A stretch of DNA of 64,000 bases from Nostoc sp. S4. GTDB taxonomy: Bacteria > Cyanobacteriota > Cyanobacteriia > Cyanobacteriales > Nostocaceae. The translations under genes were made by a program, and so were the position numbers. Under the pieces are notes generated by a model, which was not told where the DNA came from, searched no databases, and worked only from the letters and a program-made list of their open reading frames with translations. Every line of letters begins with the position of its first letter. Position 1 is the stretch's first letter. This document shows, piece after piece, positions 28,215 through 35,671 of this stretch. The DNA lies in assembly GCA_029379225.1 (NCBI GenBank), contig JAQYWR010000013.1:1-64000 (forward strand), written 5' to 3'.

Positions 28215-28286
28215 TGGGGCGTAGCCAAGTGGTAAGGCAGCGGGTTTTGGTCCCGCCATCCCTAGGTTCGAATCCTAGCGCCCCAG
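28215..28286 (+). tRNA. tRNA-Gln (anticodon TTG)
   Basis: The acceptor arm TGGGGCG pairs with CGCCCCA, followed by discriminator G. T8/A9, the D arm GCCAAGTGGTAAGGC, the anticodon stem GCGGG/CCCGC with loop TTTTGGT (anticodon TTG), and the T arm CTAGGTTCGAATCCTAG are all intact. The 3' CCA is not encoded. A terminator follows eight bases later. Confidence 0.97.
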
Positions 28287-28293
28287 TAAACCC

Positions 28294-28318
28294 AAAGACA
28301 GGCATAAAACCTGTCTTT
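28294..28318 (+). terminator. terminator of the tRNA-Gln transcript
   Basis: The stem AAAGACAGG/CCTGTCTTT encloses a 7-base loop and is followed by further T residues (CTTTTTG). Confidence 0.85.
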
Positions 28319-28358
28319 TTGCATTTGATTAGATAAGTGAAGATTCATTATTCCAGGA

Positions 28359-28838
28359 TTACTTGTCAGGCGTATGAAGAGCTCGATCTAAAATCTGCCG
28401 AGCTTCTTCTGCTTTAATTCGTGCTTCCTGGTAACGCACATTAGCTTGAGCAAAATTTTTCAGAACTTTAAAGCCTTCCTTGAGTCGAGTAATTTCCTCT
28501 TCATTGACTGACTCGTCGGCGAACAGAACATCAACTGCTTTCCGAATTTCCAAGGCTTCAGCTCGTGACTCTTGAACTTTTAGTTTGAGCGTGGCTAAGT
28601 TACTCAGAATCTGAACAGCTTGGGTAATGGTATCCTCACCGTTAGCAGTATCAATACTTGGCTCTTTAACCTCAATCAATTGTTGAGGACCAAACCCTTC
28701 TTCGAGTTCTGTGGGAAGCTTACCTGCATCCATCAGTTCCATCAACTGATCCATTGCTTTATTACGGGCTTTGGTTGAATCTTTTCCAGAAACAGTGAGG
28801 ATAATTTCTGGACTTTGAGCGAGAGTGTACTGAACCAT
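28359..28838 (-). CDS. conserved cyanobacterial hypothetical protein, coiled-coil rich
   Basis: A 159-aa soluble protein. The N-terminal third (MVQYTLAQSPEIILTVSGKD and the following STKARNKAMDQL) is predicted mixed alpha/beta and resembles proteins conserved across Nostocales. The C-terminal half is long charged helices (ESVNEEEITRLKEGFKVL, RYQEARIKAEEARQILDRAL) likely to form a coiled coil. I know no function. The internal ATG at 28838 is chosen because the conserved-looking sequence begins there; the frame extends 15 codons upstream to 28883 with less typical sequence. It is transcribed towards the tRNA-Gln terminator and diverges from the membrane-protein gene at 28999. Confidence 0.7.
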   Translation of the reverse strand: MVQYTLAQSPEIILTVSGKDSTKARNKAMDQLMELMDAGKLPTELEEGFGPQQLIEVKEPSIDTANGEDTITQAVQILSNLATLKLKVQESRAEALEIRKAVDVLFADESVNEEEITRLKEGFKVLKNFAQANVRYQEARIKAEEARQILDRALHTPDK

Positions 28839-28998
28839 ATTTAGACAGAAAACTTGCTGGTTAATTAAACCAAGGGAAATCATTTTAACATATTATATGT
28901 CAAGTTATTTGTGAGTTTATTTCAGCTATTGACAAGTCATTGAAAATAAAACTTTATACTTAAAAAAGAAGAATATATTTTCGCAGGAGGGGAGAGGA

Positions 28999-30285
28999 AT
29001 GACTCTCAATCCCAGCATCATGCAAGCAGTGGAACAACTGGGTTACCGTGTCACCGTTGGTGATGTGGCAATTCAGGCAGGATTGAACGTCGCTGAAGCT
29101 AATCAAGGGTTGTTAGCCCTAGCATCTGATGCTGGCGGACATTTACAAGTAGCAGATTCGGGTGATATTGTTTACCTATTTCCAAAAAATTTCCGCTCAA
29201 TTTTACGTAATAAATACTTCCAGTTACGATTGCAGGAATGGTGGAAAAAAGTCTGGAGTGTTCTGTTTTACCTAATTCGTATTTCTTTTGGAATTTTATT
29301 AACTGTTTCCATCGCCCTGATAACTATTACCATCATTATTATCATCACCGCTGCCAATTCAGACCGTGATAGTGATAATCGGGGTAATAATTTCGGTGGT
29401 GGGTTCTTCTTTTTCCCAGATTTCTTCTGGTATTTTAGCCCAGATTATAATACCCACTATCAGCAACGGCGATATCAAAGACGAGAACAAAGCGATTTGA
29501 ATTTCTTTGAAGCTGTGTTTTCGTTTTTATTTGGTGATGGTAATCCCAACGCCAACTTAGAAGAACGTCGCTGGCAAGAAATTGCTACAGTGATTCGGAA
29601 TAACCAAGGTGCAGTGGTAGCCGAACAAATTTCTCCGTATCTTGATGATATTGGCGAGGGATATAAAAGAGATTACGAAGATTATATGCTGCCTGTGATG
29701 ACGCGATTTAATGGACAACCATTTGTCAGCGACCAAGGACAAATTATATATTACTTCCCAGAGTTGCAGGTAAGTGCAGCTAAAAAGCACCGTCGTTCAA
29801 TATCAGTTTACTTAGAGGAATTTCCCTGGCGTTTTAGTGCCGCAGGTTCAGGACAAATTATGCTAAGTGCTGGCTTGGGTATACTCAATTTTGTTGGTGC
29901 CTTAGTATTGGGAAGTTTATTGAGAGATGGTACGGCTGCTGCTCAATTAGGTGGACTGGTAGCTTTTGTTCAAGGAATTTATTGGCTGCTGTTGGCTTAC
30001 GGAGTCGGTTTTTTAGGTATACCTTTATTGCGTTATTTTTGGATTCAGTGGCGCAATCAAAAAATTGCTGCACGCAACCGCGATCGCCTTTCTCGCGCCA
30101 GGCTATTAGCAAGTGCAGATAGTTCTTTGCAGCAAAAGCTTGACTTTGCCCATCAGTTTGCAAAAGAAAAAGTCATTGGCAATGAAGACTTAGTATACTC
30201 CACCGAAACTGATTTACTAGAACAGGAAGTTGAACGTTCTGCACAAATGGAAGCTGAATGGCAACGGCGCTTAGATGAATCATGA
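28999..30285 (+). CDS. conserved membrane protein with two winged-helix-like repeats, function unknown
   Basis: A 428-aa protein. The N-terminal 65 residues (VTVGDVAIQAGLNVAEANQG ... GDIVYLFP) look like a small helix-turn-helix module. A related copy appears at about residues 190-260 (EIATVIRNNQGAVVAEQISP ... GQIIYYFPEL). A membrane helix lies at about 88-115 (isoleucine-rich), followed by an aromatic-rich loop (GGGFFFFPDFFWYFSPDY). Two more membrane segments lie at about 290-345, then a charged helical tail. Similar proteins are widespread in cyanobacteria and plastids, but I know no established role. GGAGGGGAG lies just before the start, so translation should be strong. A palindromic terminator follows. 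Confidence 0.75.
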   Translation: MTLNPSIMQAVEQLGYRVTVGDVAIQAGLNVAEANQGLLALASDAGGHLQVADSGDIVYLFPKNFRSILRNKYFQLRLQEWWKKVWSVLFYLIRISFGILLTVSIALITITIIIIITAANSDRDSDNRGNNFGGGFFFFPDFFWYFSPDYNTHYQQRRYQRREQSDLNFFEAVFSFLFGDGNPNANLEERRWQEIATVIRNNQGAVVAEQISPYLDDIGEGYKRDYEDYMLPVMTRFNGQPFVSDQGQIIYYFPELQVSAAKKHRRSISVYLEEFPWRFSAAGSGQIMLSAGLGILNFVGALVLGSLLRDGTAAAQLGGLVAFVQGIYWLLLAYGVGFLGIPLLRYFWIQWRNQKIAARNRDRLSRARLLASADSSLQQKLDFAHQFAKEKVIGNEDLVYSTETDLLEQEVERSAQMEAEWQRRLDES

Positions 30286-30369
30286 ACAATTCAAAATTCC
30301 AAATCAAAGTTAAAAGGGCAGTTTATAACCGCGTCTGACAAACAAAACCAACCTGCGTGAGTTAAAACA

Positions 30370-30385
30370 AGGGGCTTAAGCCCCT
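30370..30385 (+). terminator. palindromic terminator/repeat after the membrane-protein gene
   Basis: AGGGGCTTAAGCCCCT is a perfect 16-bp palindrome, followed by CGTTGATTTTTCTTT. The same palindrome type is frequent between cyanobacterial genes. Confidence 0.6.
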
Positions 30386-30508
30386 CGTTGATTTTTCTTT
30401 GTAGGCGGACTAAGGTAAGAAAAATGGGAGTATCATATCAAACTCTCGTGGAGAAACTTTTCAGAGAATTTATCGGTCTGGTTCTCCAAAATCTGCAAGA
30501 ATACACCA

Positions 30509-31936
30509 ATGTCATTTACTGCTCAAGGTATTCCTGGATTACCCGATTTAACGCATCCGAATGAGCTTGTTCAATTTGGAACTCAAGCGCTTAAAGCTTC
30601 ACTATTATTAGTATTTTTAGTTATAGGTTTGGGAGTTGCGATCGCTCTGATGAGTTTTTCTCTACGTCGCAACCAGGCAGAAAATGTTATTTTCATTGAC
30701 GAGTGGGCTGTTCGTTATTCCCAACTGTTGCGGGGATTACAACATTTAATTTTAGTATTAATTTTATTAGTACCGGGATTTTTTCTCTGTTCGACTTTGA
30801 GTAACCGTTACCACCACTGGGAACAAGCAAGGGTGGCTCAAGTAGCTGAAAGTGTTGCAGGTGATAGGCTCGAACAGTCTGCCCCGCAAGTGCGTTACTC
30901 TATTCAAGAGCCTTATTCATATACCAGCCAAGTCAATGGCAAGATAGTTAAGGTCAATGATACGCGAGAGGTTAGCCGCTTGTTGACCTTGGCTAGTTCG
31001 CAAATTCAAGTCAAGCTTGACCAAAGTGTAGATGTTCCAGGTCGCAGTTCAATTTATCGCGTGGAATACACTGCTGATTATAAAATAATTAACCAACTCA
31101 AGGATATTAATAATTTTTTCTTTGAAGCACCGCCGCCTAATGGCTATTCACTGCTTGCTAGCTACAAAGTAGAGCGTGACGGTACTAGGCTACAACAAAC
31201 CAATCCCGGAGATTATGGGTTTCCCTTTCGTTTGCAACCAGGGGAAGCAACCACCTTTCGAGTTACCTATCAAGCTCAAGGAGCGCCGCGCTGGGTTTAT
31301 AGCGCCACCGGACAGTTGCTCTCCAACTTCCGCCTCACAGCAATTGCCAATTTTGCTCCGGCTGATTTTGCCAGTGGTATTGTTCCGAATGAGATTAAAG
31401 TTGATGGACGCAGCACTCAATTTACTTGGATATTTAACGATAATGTTTCAGTCAAAAATCCATTTGGAGTGTTTACCAATACCGAACCCATTCGTCACAC
31501 TGGCATTATTCCTCGACTGTTGTTGTTAGCGCCAGCAATATTTTTGTGGTGGATATTACTGTTATATTTATCACTGCCAATGAGTTTTAAAAATATCGCG
31601 ATCGCTGGTAGTATTTTCTTTGGTTGTCTATTAGCTTTAACTTATCTGGCTCGCTCGATTGATGCTCAGTTGGCTTGGACTTTCATTTCCATCATTTTAC
31701 TGATTTTGACATGGGGATTGGGTGCAAGTCGTAGTACTTCCGTTGCTGCTATCATCTGCACTATTGCTGGAGCAGTACTACCTATTTTTGGATTATTAGT
31801 ACCGTTTAGTGGCCTCACCCTCAGCCTCGCAGGTTTGCTCTCAGGTGTTTGGCTAGCGGTTCGTCACTGGTACGGCTGGTTCAGTTTGCACCCAGAAGAC
31901 CAAAGATTGCAGTTTCAGAGAAACAATAAAGATTAA
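30509..31936 (+). CDS. multi-pass membrane protein with large extracytoplasmic domain (CreD-like layout), function unknown
   Basis: A 475-aa protein with two N-terminal membrane helices (about 33-52 and 76-96) and a periplasmic beta-rich domain (about 100-330; WVYSATGQLLSNFRLTAIA, FTWIFNDNVSV). At least four C-terminal helices lie between about 335 and 455. The order of one long outer domain followed by a C-terminal helix bundle resembles CreD-type inner-membrane proteins, but I see no diagnostic motif. Conserved in cyanobacteria as far as I recall; role not known. It lies on the same strand as the gene ending at 30285, but the palindromic terminator between them argues for a separate transcript. 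Confidence 0.7.
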   Translation: MSFTAQGIPGLPDLTHPNELVQFGTQALKASLLLVFLVIGLGVAIALMSFSLRRNQAENVIFIDEWAVRYSQLLRGLQHLILVLILLVPGFFLCSTLSNRYHHWEQARVAQVAESVAGDRLEQSAPQVRYSIQEPYSYTSQVNGKIVKVNDTREVSRLLTLASSQIQVKLDQSVDVPGRSSIYRVEYTADYKIINQLKDINNFFFEAPPPNGYSLLASYKVERDGTRLQQTNPGDYGFPFRLQPGEATTFRVTYQAQGAPRWVYSATGQLLSNFRLTAIANFAPADFASGIVPNEIKVDGRSTQFTWIFNDNVSVKNPFGVFTNTEPIRHTGIIPRLLLLAPAIFLWWILLLYLSLPMSFKNIAIAGSIFFGCLLALTYLARSIDAQLAWTFISIILLILTWGLGASRSTSVAAIICTIAGAVLPIFGLLVPFSGLTLSLAGLLSGVWLAVRHWYGWFSLHPEDQRLQFQRNNKD

Positions 31937-32032
31937 CAGTCTTGGATAATAAAGAAATGTATCTTCGGTGCTGATGCGAAGAATTTTAAACACTTCAAAA
32001 TGAGAGTGCAACTTTAATCCCTAACAGTTGCA

Positions 32033-32377
32033 TTATTGATGGTGATTGGCTGGGGTAAAATATTGAACTGCCCATTCATGCATAGCATAGAGAATTGGTT
32101 GCAAAGTTTCTCCCAAAGGCGTTAGTGAATATTCTACCTTGGGCGGAATTTGGGGATAAACTTCTCGATGAATAATACCGTCTTCCTCCATTTCTTTGAG
32201 TTGCTGAGTCAACATCTTTTGAGTTATTCCAGGTAAAGCCCGCTGCAACTCGCCAAAGCGTTTGACGCCAATCATTAATTCTCTAATAATTAAAACCTTC
32301 CAGCGTCCGCCAATCACCTTTAATGTAGTTTCTACTTCACAAGTCAGCCTGGTATGGTTTTCTGCTTCAGCTTTCAT
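32033..32377 (-). CDS. HxlR-family winged-helix transcriptional regulator
   Basis: A 114-aa repressor or activator that binds DNA as a dimer. The HxlR signature is intact: [40 protein letters not shown] (recognition helix), and the wing [19 protein letters not shown]. HxlR proteins often respond to electrophiles or redox through a cysteine near the N-terminus; here Cys13 occupies that place. Such regulators usually control a divergent neighbour, but no gene faces it across the 465-base upstream gap, so its target is elsewhere or is itself. Confidence 0.9.
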   Translation of the reverse strand: MKAEAENHTRLTCEVETTLKVIGGRWKVLIIRELMIGVKRFGELQRALPGITQKMLTQQLKEMEEDGIIHREVYPQIPPKVEYSLTPLGETLQPILYAMHEWAVQYFTPANHHQ

Positions 32378-32739
32378 AGTTATTTTGATGGAAATCTATT
32401 TCCAAGTCAGTATTATTATATTCGTCCAATGCTGTTTCATATCTATTGGTTGTGATGATATAAGTCTGTTAGTATTTGTTCTCAGAATAAATCTCGGTTT
32501 TCATGCCAGGTATAACCTGGCTTATCTAAATATTTGATAATTTAAAAATATTAGATGCACCGCTAGGGACGTACAGCTATATTACAGATGATTGATTTTT
32601 TGCCAAGATTTTTGCCTATATAATGAGATAATTTTCAGTCTATTGATAGACGTACATATACTTAGAAAGATATAAAAAATACTTCAACCCAGGGGATAAT
32701 ATTGAGTTTAACCCTAATAATTGCTGTGTTTATATAAGA

Positions 32740-32816
32740 TTTGAGTAGATGGTGTTAGACAACAAATATTGCGTTGCGGCAAGTTTTACCCCGAAATTCT
32801 CCTGCGGGGTTTTTCT
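32740..32816 (+). ncRNA. candidate small RNA ending at an intrinsic terminator
   Basis: The terminator hairpin ACCCCG/CGGGGT at 32788-32810 is followed by TTTTTCTTT. The nearest plus-strand gene ends at 31936, and both flanking genes are on the minus strand. The loop AAATTCTCCTG contains a CTCCT anti-Shine-Dalgarno sequence, as several cyanobacterial small RNAs do. A TATATAAG box lies near 32733 without a well-spaced -35. The 5' end is a guess. Confidence 0.35.
32788..32810 (+). terminator. orphan rho-independent terminator (plus strand)
   Basis: A six-base GC-rich stem with an 11-base loop and a T-rich tail. The T-run exists only on the plus strand, so it does not serve the minus-strand gene at 32843. 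Confidence 0.7.
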
Positions 32817-32842
32817 TTGAACGAGCGATCGCACCAAATCTG

Positions 32843-33346
32843 CTAAGCTTGCAACGCCTTAAACCACTTATTTAAAACTGTACTGATACTTTTCTTAATC
32901 TGATGCTTCCGGTTCCACCTTTGGAATGCCATTTCATACTCCTCACCTTTTACTTGAAAGGTATTCCACATATCAAGTGCGACTGGCAATCCACAAAATA
33001 CTAAAATGTACAGCGACCAAGAAATTCCGCCACCAGTGATTAAATCTACGAGTATCAAAAAGCCATTAAAAATTGCATAATTACCTAGACGTTTTTGAAA
33101 TCTTCTCTGGCGATAGGCGTCAAAAGCTTTTCGTTGTTGGACTTGACCTTGTTGCACTAGCCAATCGCGTTCTGCTAATTTTAAAGACTCTGGTGAAATT
33201 TCTAACTCAGCAGCAATTTCTAATAGCTGCTCGTAAGAAAATTCCTTGTCTTTGTCATCAGCTTGACGAGCGATCGCTAAGTGTAAAATTTGTTGTACAT
33301 CTTCTTGATTATAAGAGCGGATGCTTTGAGGTTCAAAGGCCGTCAT
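32843..33346 (-). CDS. 2TM domain-containing membrane protein
   Basis: A 167-aa protein. The N-terminal half is a soluble helical segment (RSYNQEDVQQILHLAIARQA ... EISPESLKLAERDWL) that resembles the module often preceding 2TM domains. The 2TM domain itself (KRLGNYAIFNGFLILVDLIT, WSLYILVFCGLPVALDMWNT) has two closely spaced helices, then a basic C-terminal tail. Such proteins are common in cyanobacteria, and the biochemical role is unknown. It is a single gene. Confidence 0.8.
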   Translation of the reverse strand: MTAFEPQSIRSYNQEDVQQILHLAIARQADDKDKEFSYEQLLEIAAELEISPESLKLAERDWLVQQGQVQQRKAFDAYRQRRFQKRLGNYAIFNGFLILVDLITGGGISWSLYILVFCGLPVALDMWNTFQVKGEEYEMAFQRWNRKHQIKKSISTVLNKWFKALQA

Positions 33347-33598
33347 AATTCTTTTTATGATAATACTTTCAAGAGAAATTTCCTGTCCGATAGATTTTAA
33401 GCAACTACGTCAGTACTATTTCCATTATTCTTAGATTAACAAATTTAGATGCTGTGGCGTATAGCTATTGTTAACCTTGAACTTTTTGTTCTCGAAAAGC
33501 GTAATGTCCATTATATCTGAAGACTCTCAAAATATCCGCTTACCAAATTTGGCGAAGCATAATAACGAAATAACAAGTAGCAGCAAGGATGTAACTCA

Positions 33599-34315
33599 AT
33601 GGTTCCAGAAAATGGTTCGATTCGGACTTTATCAGTCGATATTGGCGGAAGTGGCGTTAAGGCAATGGTTTTGGATATTACAGGAAATCCGATAACCAAA
33701 AGAACGCGTTTAGATACACCCCAACCTGCTACCCCAGAGGTTGTAATTAATGCAATTGTTGTCTTAGCAGTTGCTCAAGGTGAATTCGATCGCGTTTCGG
33801 TAGGTTTTCCTGGTGTAGTGCGGCGTGGAATCACGGAAACAGCAGTAAATTTGCATCCAGATTGGATTGGATTTGATTTGGAAACAGCATTATTAAAACA
33901 CTTAAATAAACCTGTACGGGTGATTAATGATGCAGATATGCAAGGGCTAGGGGCGATCGCAGGTAAAGGTGTAGAAGTGGTGATTACTTTGGGTACAGGA
34001 TTTGGTTCGGCTTTATTTGTGGATGGTAAGCTAGTACCGAATATGGAAATGGGACATCATCCATTTCGTAAAGGAGAGACTTTTGAACAACAACTAGGAC
34101 GCGCACAGTTAGAAAAAATTGGTGACAAAAGATGGAACAAGCGTTTACAAAAGGCGATCGCATCGTTGCAACATCTGTTCAATTATGATTACCTATATAT
34201 TGGCGGTGGTGAAGCTGTAAGAGTAAATCTTCAATTACCGTTAAATGTGAAACTTATCCCCAATATCACTGGTTTATTAGGCGGTATTGCTTTGTGGCGA
34301 GATGATAAAAGGTAA
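33599..34315 (+). CDS. ppgK: polyphosphate glucokinase (ROK family)
   Basis: A 238-aa sugar kinase. The phosphate-1 motif is LSVDIGGSGVKAMVL, phosphate-2 is ITLGTGFGSALFVDG, and the catalytic Asp lies in NDADMQG. The C-terminal YIGGGEAVR binds the nucleotide/polyphosphate side. The short length and the MGHHPFRKGETFEQQLG block match the polyphosphate-dependent glucokinases of actinobacteria and Anabaena, which phosphorylate glucose with polyphosphate rather than ATP. AAGGA precedes the ATG. In the same window, sucrose synthase releases UDP-glucose and fructose, so both genes could serve sugar use in dark or diazotrophic growth, though they are 1.4 kb apart and convergent. Confidence 0.88.
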   Translation: MVPENGSIRTLSVDIGGSGVKAMVLDITGNPITKRTRLDTPQPATPEVVINAIVVLAVAQGEFDRVSVGFPGVVRRGITETAVNLHPDWIGFDLETALLKHLNKPVRVINDADMQGLGAIAGKGVEVVITLGTGFGSALFVDGKLVPNMEMGHHPFRKGETFEQQLGRAQLEKIGDKRWNKRLQKAIASLQHLFNYDYLYIGGGEAVRVNLQLPLNVKLIPNITGLLGGIALWRDDKR

Positions 34316-34974
34316 AAACTTTTATCTAGCCACAACTAAGGCTCCTAGTATAGGCTTCGTTAATCAAGAGCGAATTCTCTTTGGAAAGACTCTGCATAGT
34401 TTGATATTAAAATTCAACCTTTAATTGACCACGAATTTATGCGTAAAGTTGGTAAAACAAAATAATACTCTGAGAACCTAGCGTGTATCTATCAAGATAA
34501 TATCAAACAAGAAAAAGTTTATAACCCCCTCCAAGGGGGGACAAATTGTTTAGAATCAGGAGTTTATCATTGTTTCCAAATACTACACTAATAAAGACTG
34601 AAAAAATTGATTCATTAAATTCAGTAGGATTTTGGCTCGTAGTACAAACATGATAAAAGCAGTATCAGCATACTAAGTATCAGTCAAAGATAACTAGACA
34701 AATTTGTTTGATAGCATTCCCTTGCGATTGTGTAGTATATTATTGTCTAAACCTTTGACTTAGAAAAAATATCTGACTAGTTGATAGCTCGCTTAAAGAT
34801 AAAAAAAGCACAAAGACTAATAATATTAGTCTGATAATACAGAATGGGAGGTAAGCAAATTATCAACTATTTGAAAAAATTACTACAGAATTTTATTGAA
34901 CAGTATGCACTATCCCGGATAGGATTACTGTTGATTGTTAAAAGAAATATTGGCTTAAGTAAAACAGAACAACA
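34316..34974. other. intergenic, one GC-rich hairpin, no gene seen
   Basis: About 660 bases. The hairpin CCCCCTCCAAGGGGGG near 34525-34540 stands out in AT-rich DNA; it is a candidate repeat, not a clear terminator. The remainder shows no frame or RNA I can support. Confidence 0.45.
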
Positions 34975-35529
34975 ATGACTGAAATTGCCCTGATGATGAC
35001 AGGCATGTTAACAACAAGACAAGCATCTGGGCCTTATTTGCCAGAACAGCAATTATTTCAGATGGAAAATGACCTAAACCAGTCAACACAGACTCAGTTA
35101 GAGATAACTGCTCAAGTCACACCACCTGAATTCATGCAGACAGATGTGACTTCGCACGCTTCTTTGCGAGCGATCGCCTTAGAGAAAGAATATATACTCC
35201 AAAAAATCAGCAAAAATAATCAGTTTCTAGCTTCTGCTGATTTAGAACAGCCTAAGAAGTATTCTCAGTCAGTAGGGAAAGACCTGACAAAGTCTGAGGG
35301 AAAATTCGAGAAATATAGTAGTCAACCTCTACCAACTCTTTATTTCGGTAGCTCTGGTGTTGCTGTCAGAGCTTTACAACGGTTATTAGTATCTAATGGT
35401 TATACAGTCAGAATAGATGGGATTTTTGGGGCGTTAACGGAAACTGCTGTTAAAGCATTTCAAAATCAGCGGAATTTAGCCGTGGATGGAATTGTTGGTC
35501 AACGAACTTGGCGGGCGTTAACAATTTAG
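34975..35529 (+). CDS. peptidoglycan-binding domain 1 protein
   Basis: A 184-aa protein. The C-terminal 60 residues form a PG_binding_1 three-helix domain (YFGSSGVAVRALQRLLVSNG, IDGIFGALTETAVKAFQ, VDGIVGQRTWRAL) that binds peptidoglycan. The N-terminal 115 residues are low in structure and rich in Gln, Ser and Thr. No signal peptide is obvious, so export is uncertain; a longer N-terminus from a non-ATG start is not excluded. It is convergent with susA. Confidence 0.8.
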   Translation: MTEIALMMTGMLTTRQASGPYLPEQQLFQMENDLNQSTQTQLEITAQVTPPEFMQTDVTSHASLRAIALEKEYILQKISKNNQFLASADLEQPKKYSQSVGKDLTKSEGKFEKYSSQPLPTLYFGSSGVAVRALQRLLVSNGYTVRIDGIFGALTETAVKAFQNQRNLAVDGIVGQRTWRALTI

Positions 35530-35633
35530 TTATTTGTTCTTGGTCATTTGTCCTTAGCTTGTAACAAATAGCAAGTGACAAATGACCTACACAACAGAGA
35601 ACCACTATAACTAAATGTTCTTAGCTAAGAAAT

Positions 35634-35661
35634 AAATGACAAATGACAAATGACAAATGAC
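35634..35661. repeat. heptanucleotide STRR, four units of AAATGAC
   Basis: Four perfect AAATGAC units lie head to tail, ten bases before the susA stop on the other strand. Inverted copies of the same heptamer (GTCATTTG, TGACAAATGACC) occur at 35549-35587, so this convergent gap can fold into hairpins and may serve as the transcription end for both genes. Confidence 0.8.
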
Positions 35662-35671
35662 TCAAGACTAA

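Larger units (their letters stand above)
32378..32842. other. intergenic with an orphan plus-strand terminator
   Basis: About 465 bases without a supported protein gene. The region before 32788 may encode a small RNA (see next entry). Confidence 0.45.

Noticed and set aside
33468-33695. A 75-codon frame overlapping the start of ppgK.
   Set aside because: Out-of-frame overlap with a strongly supported kinase gene.
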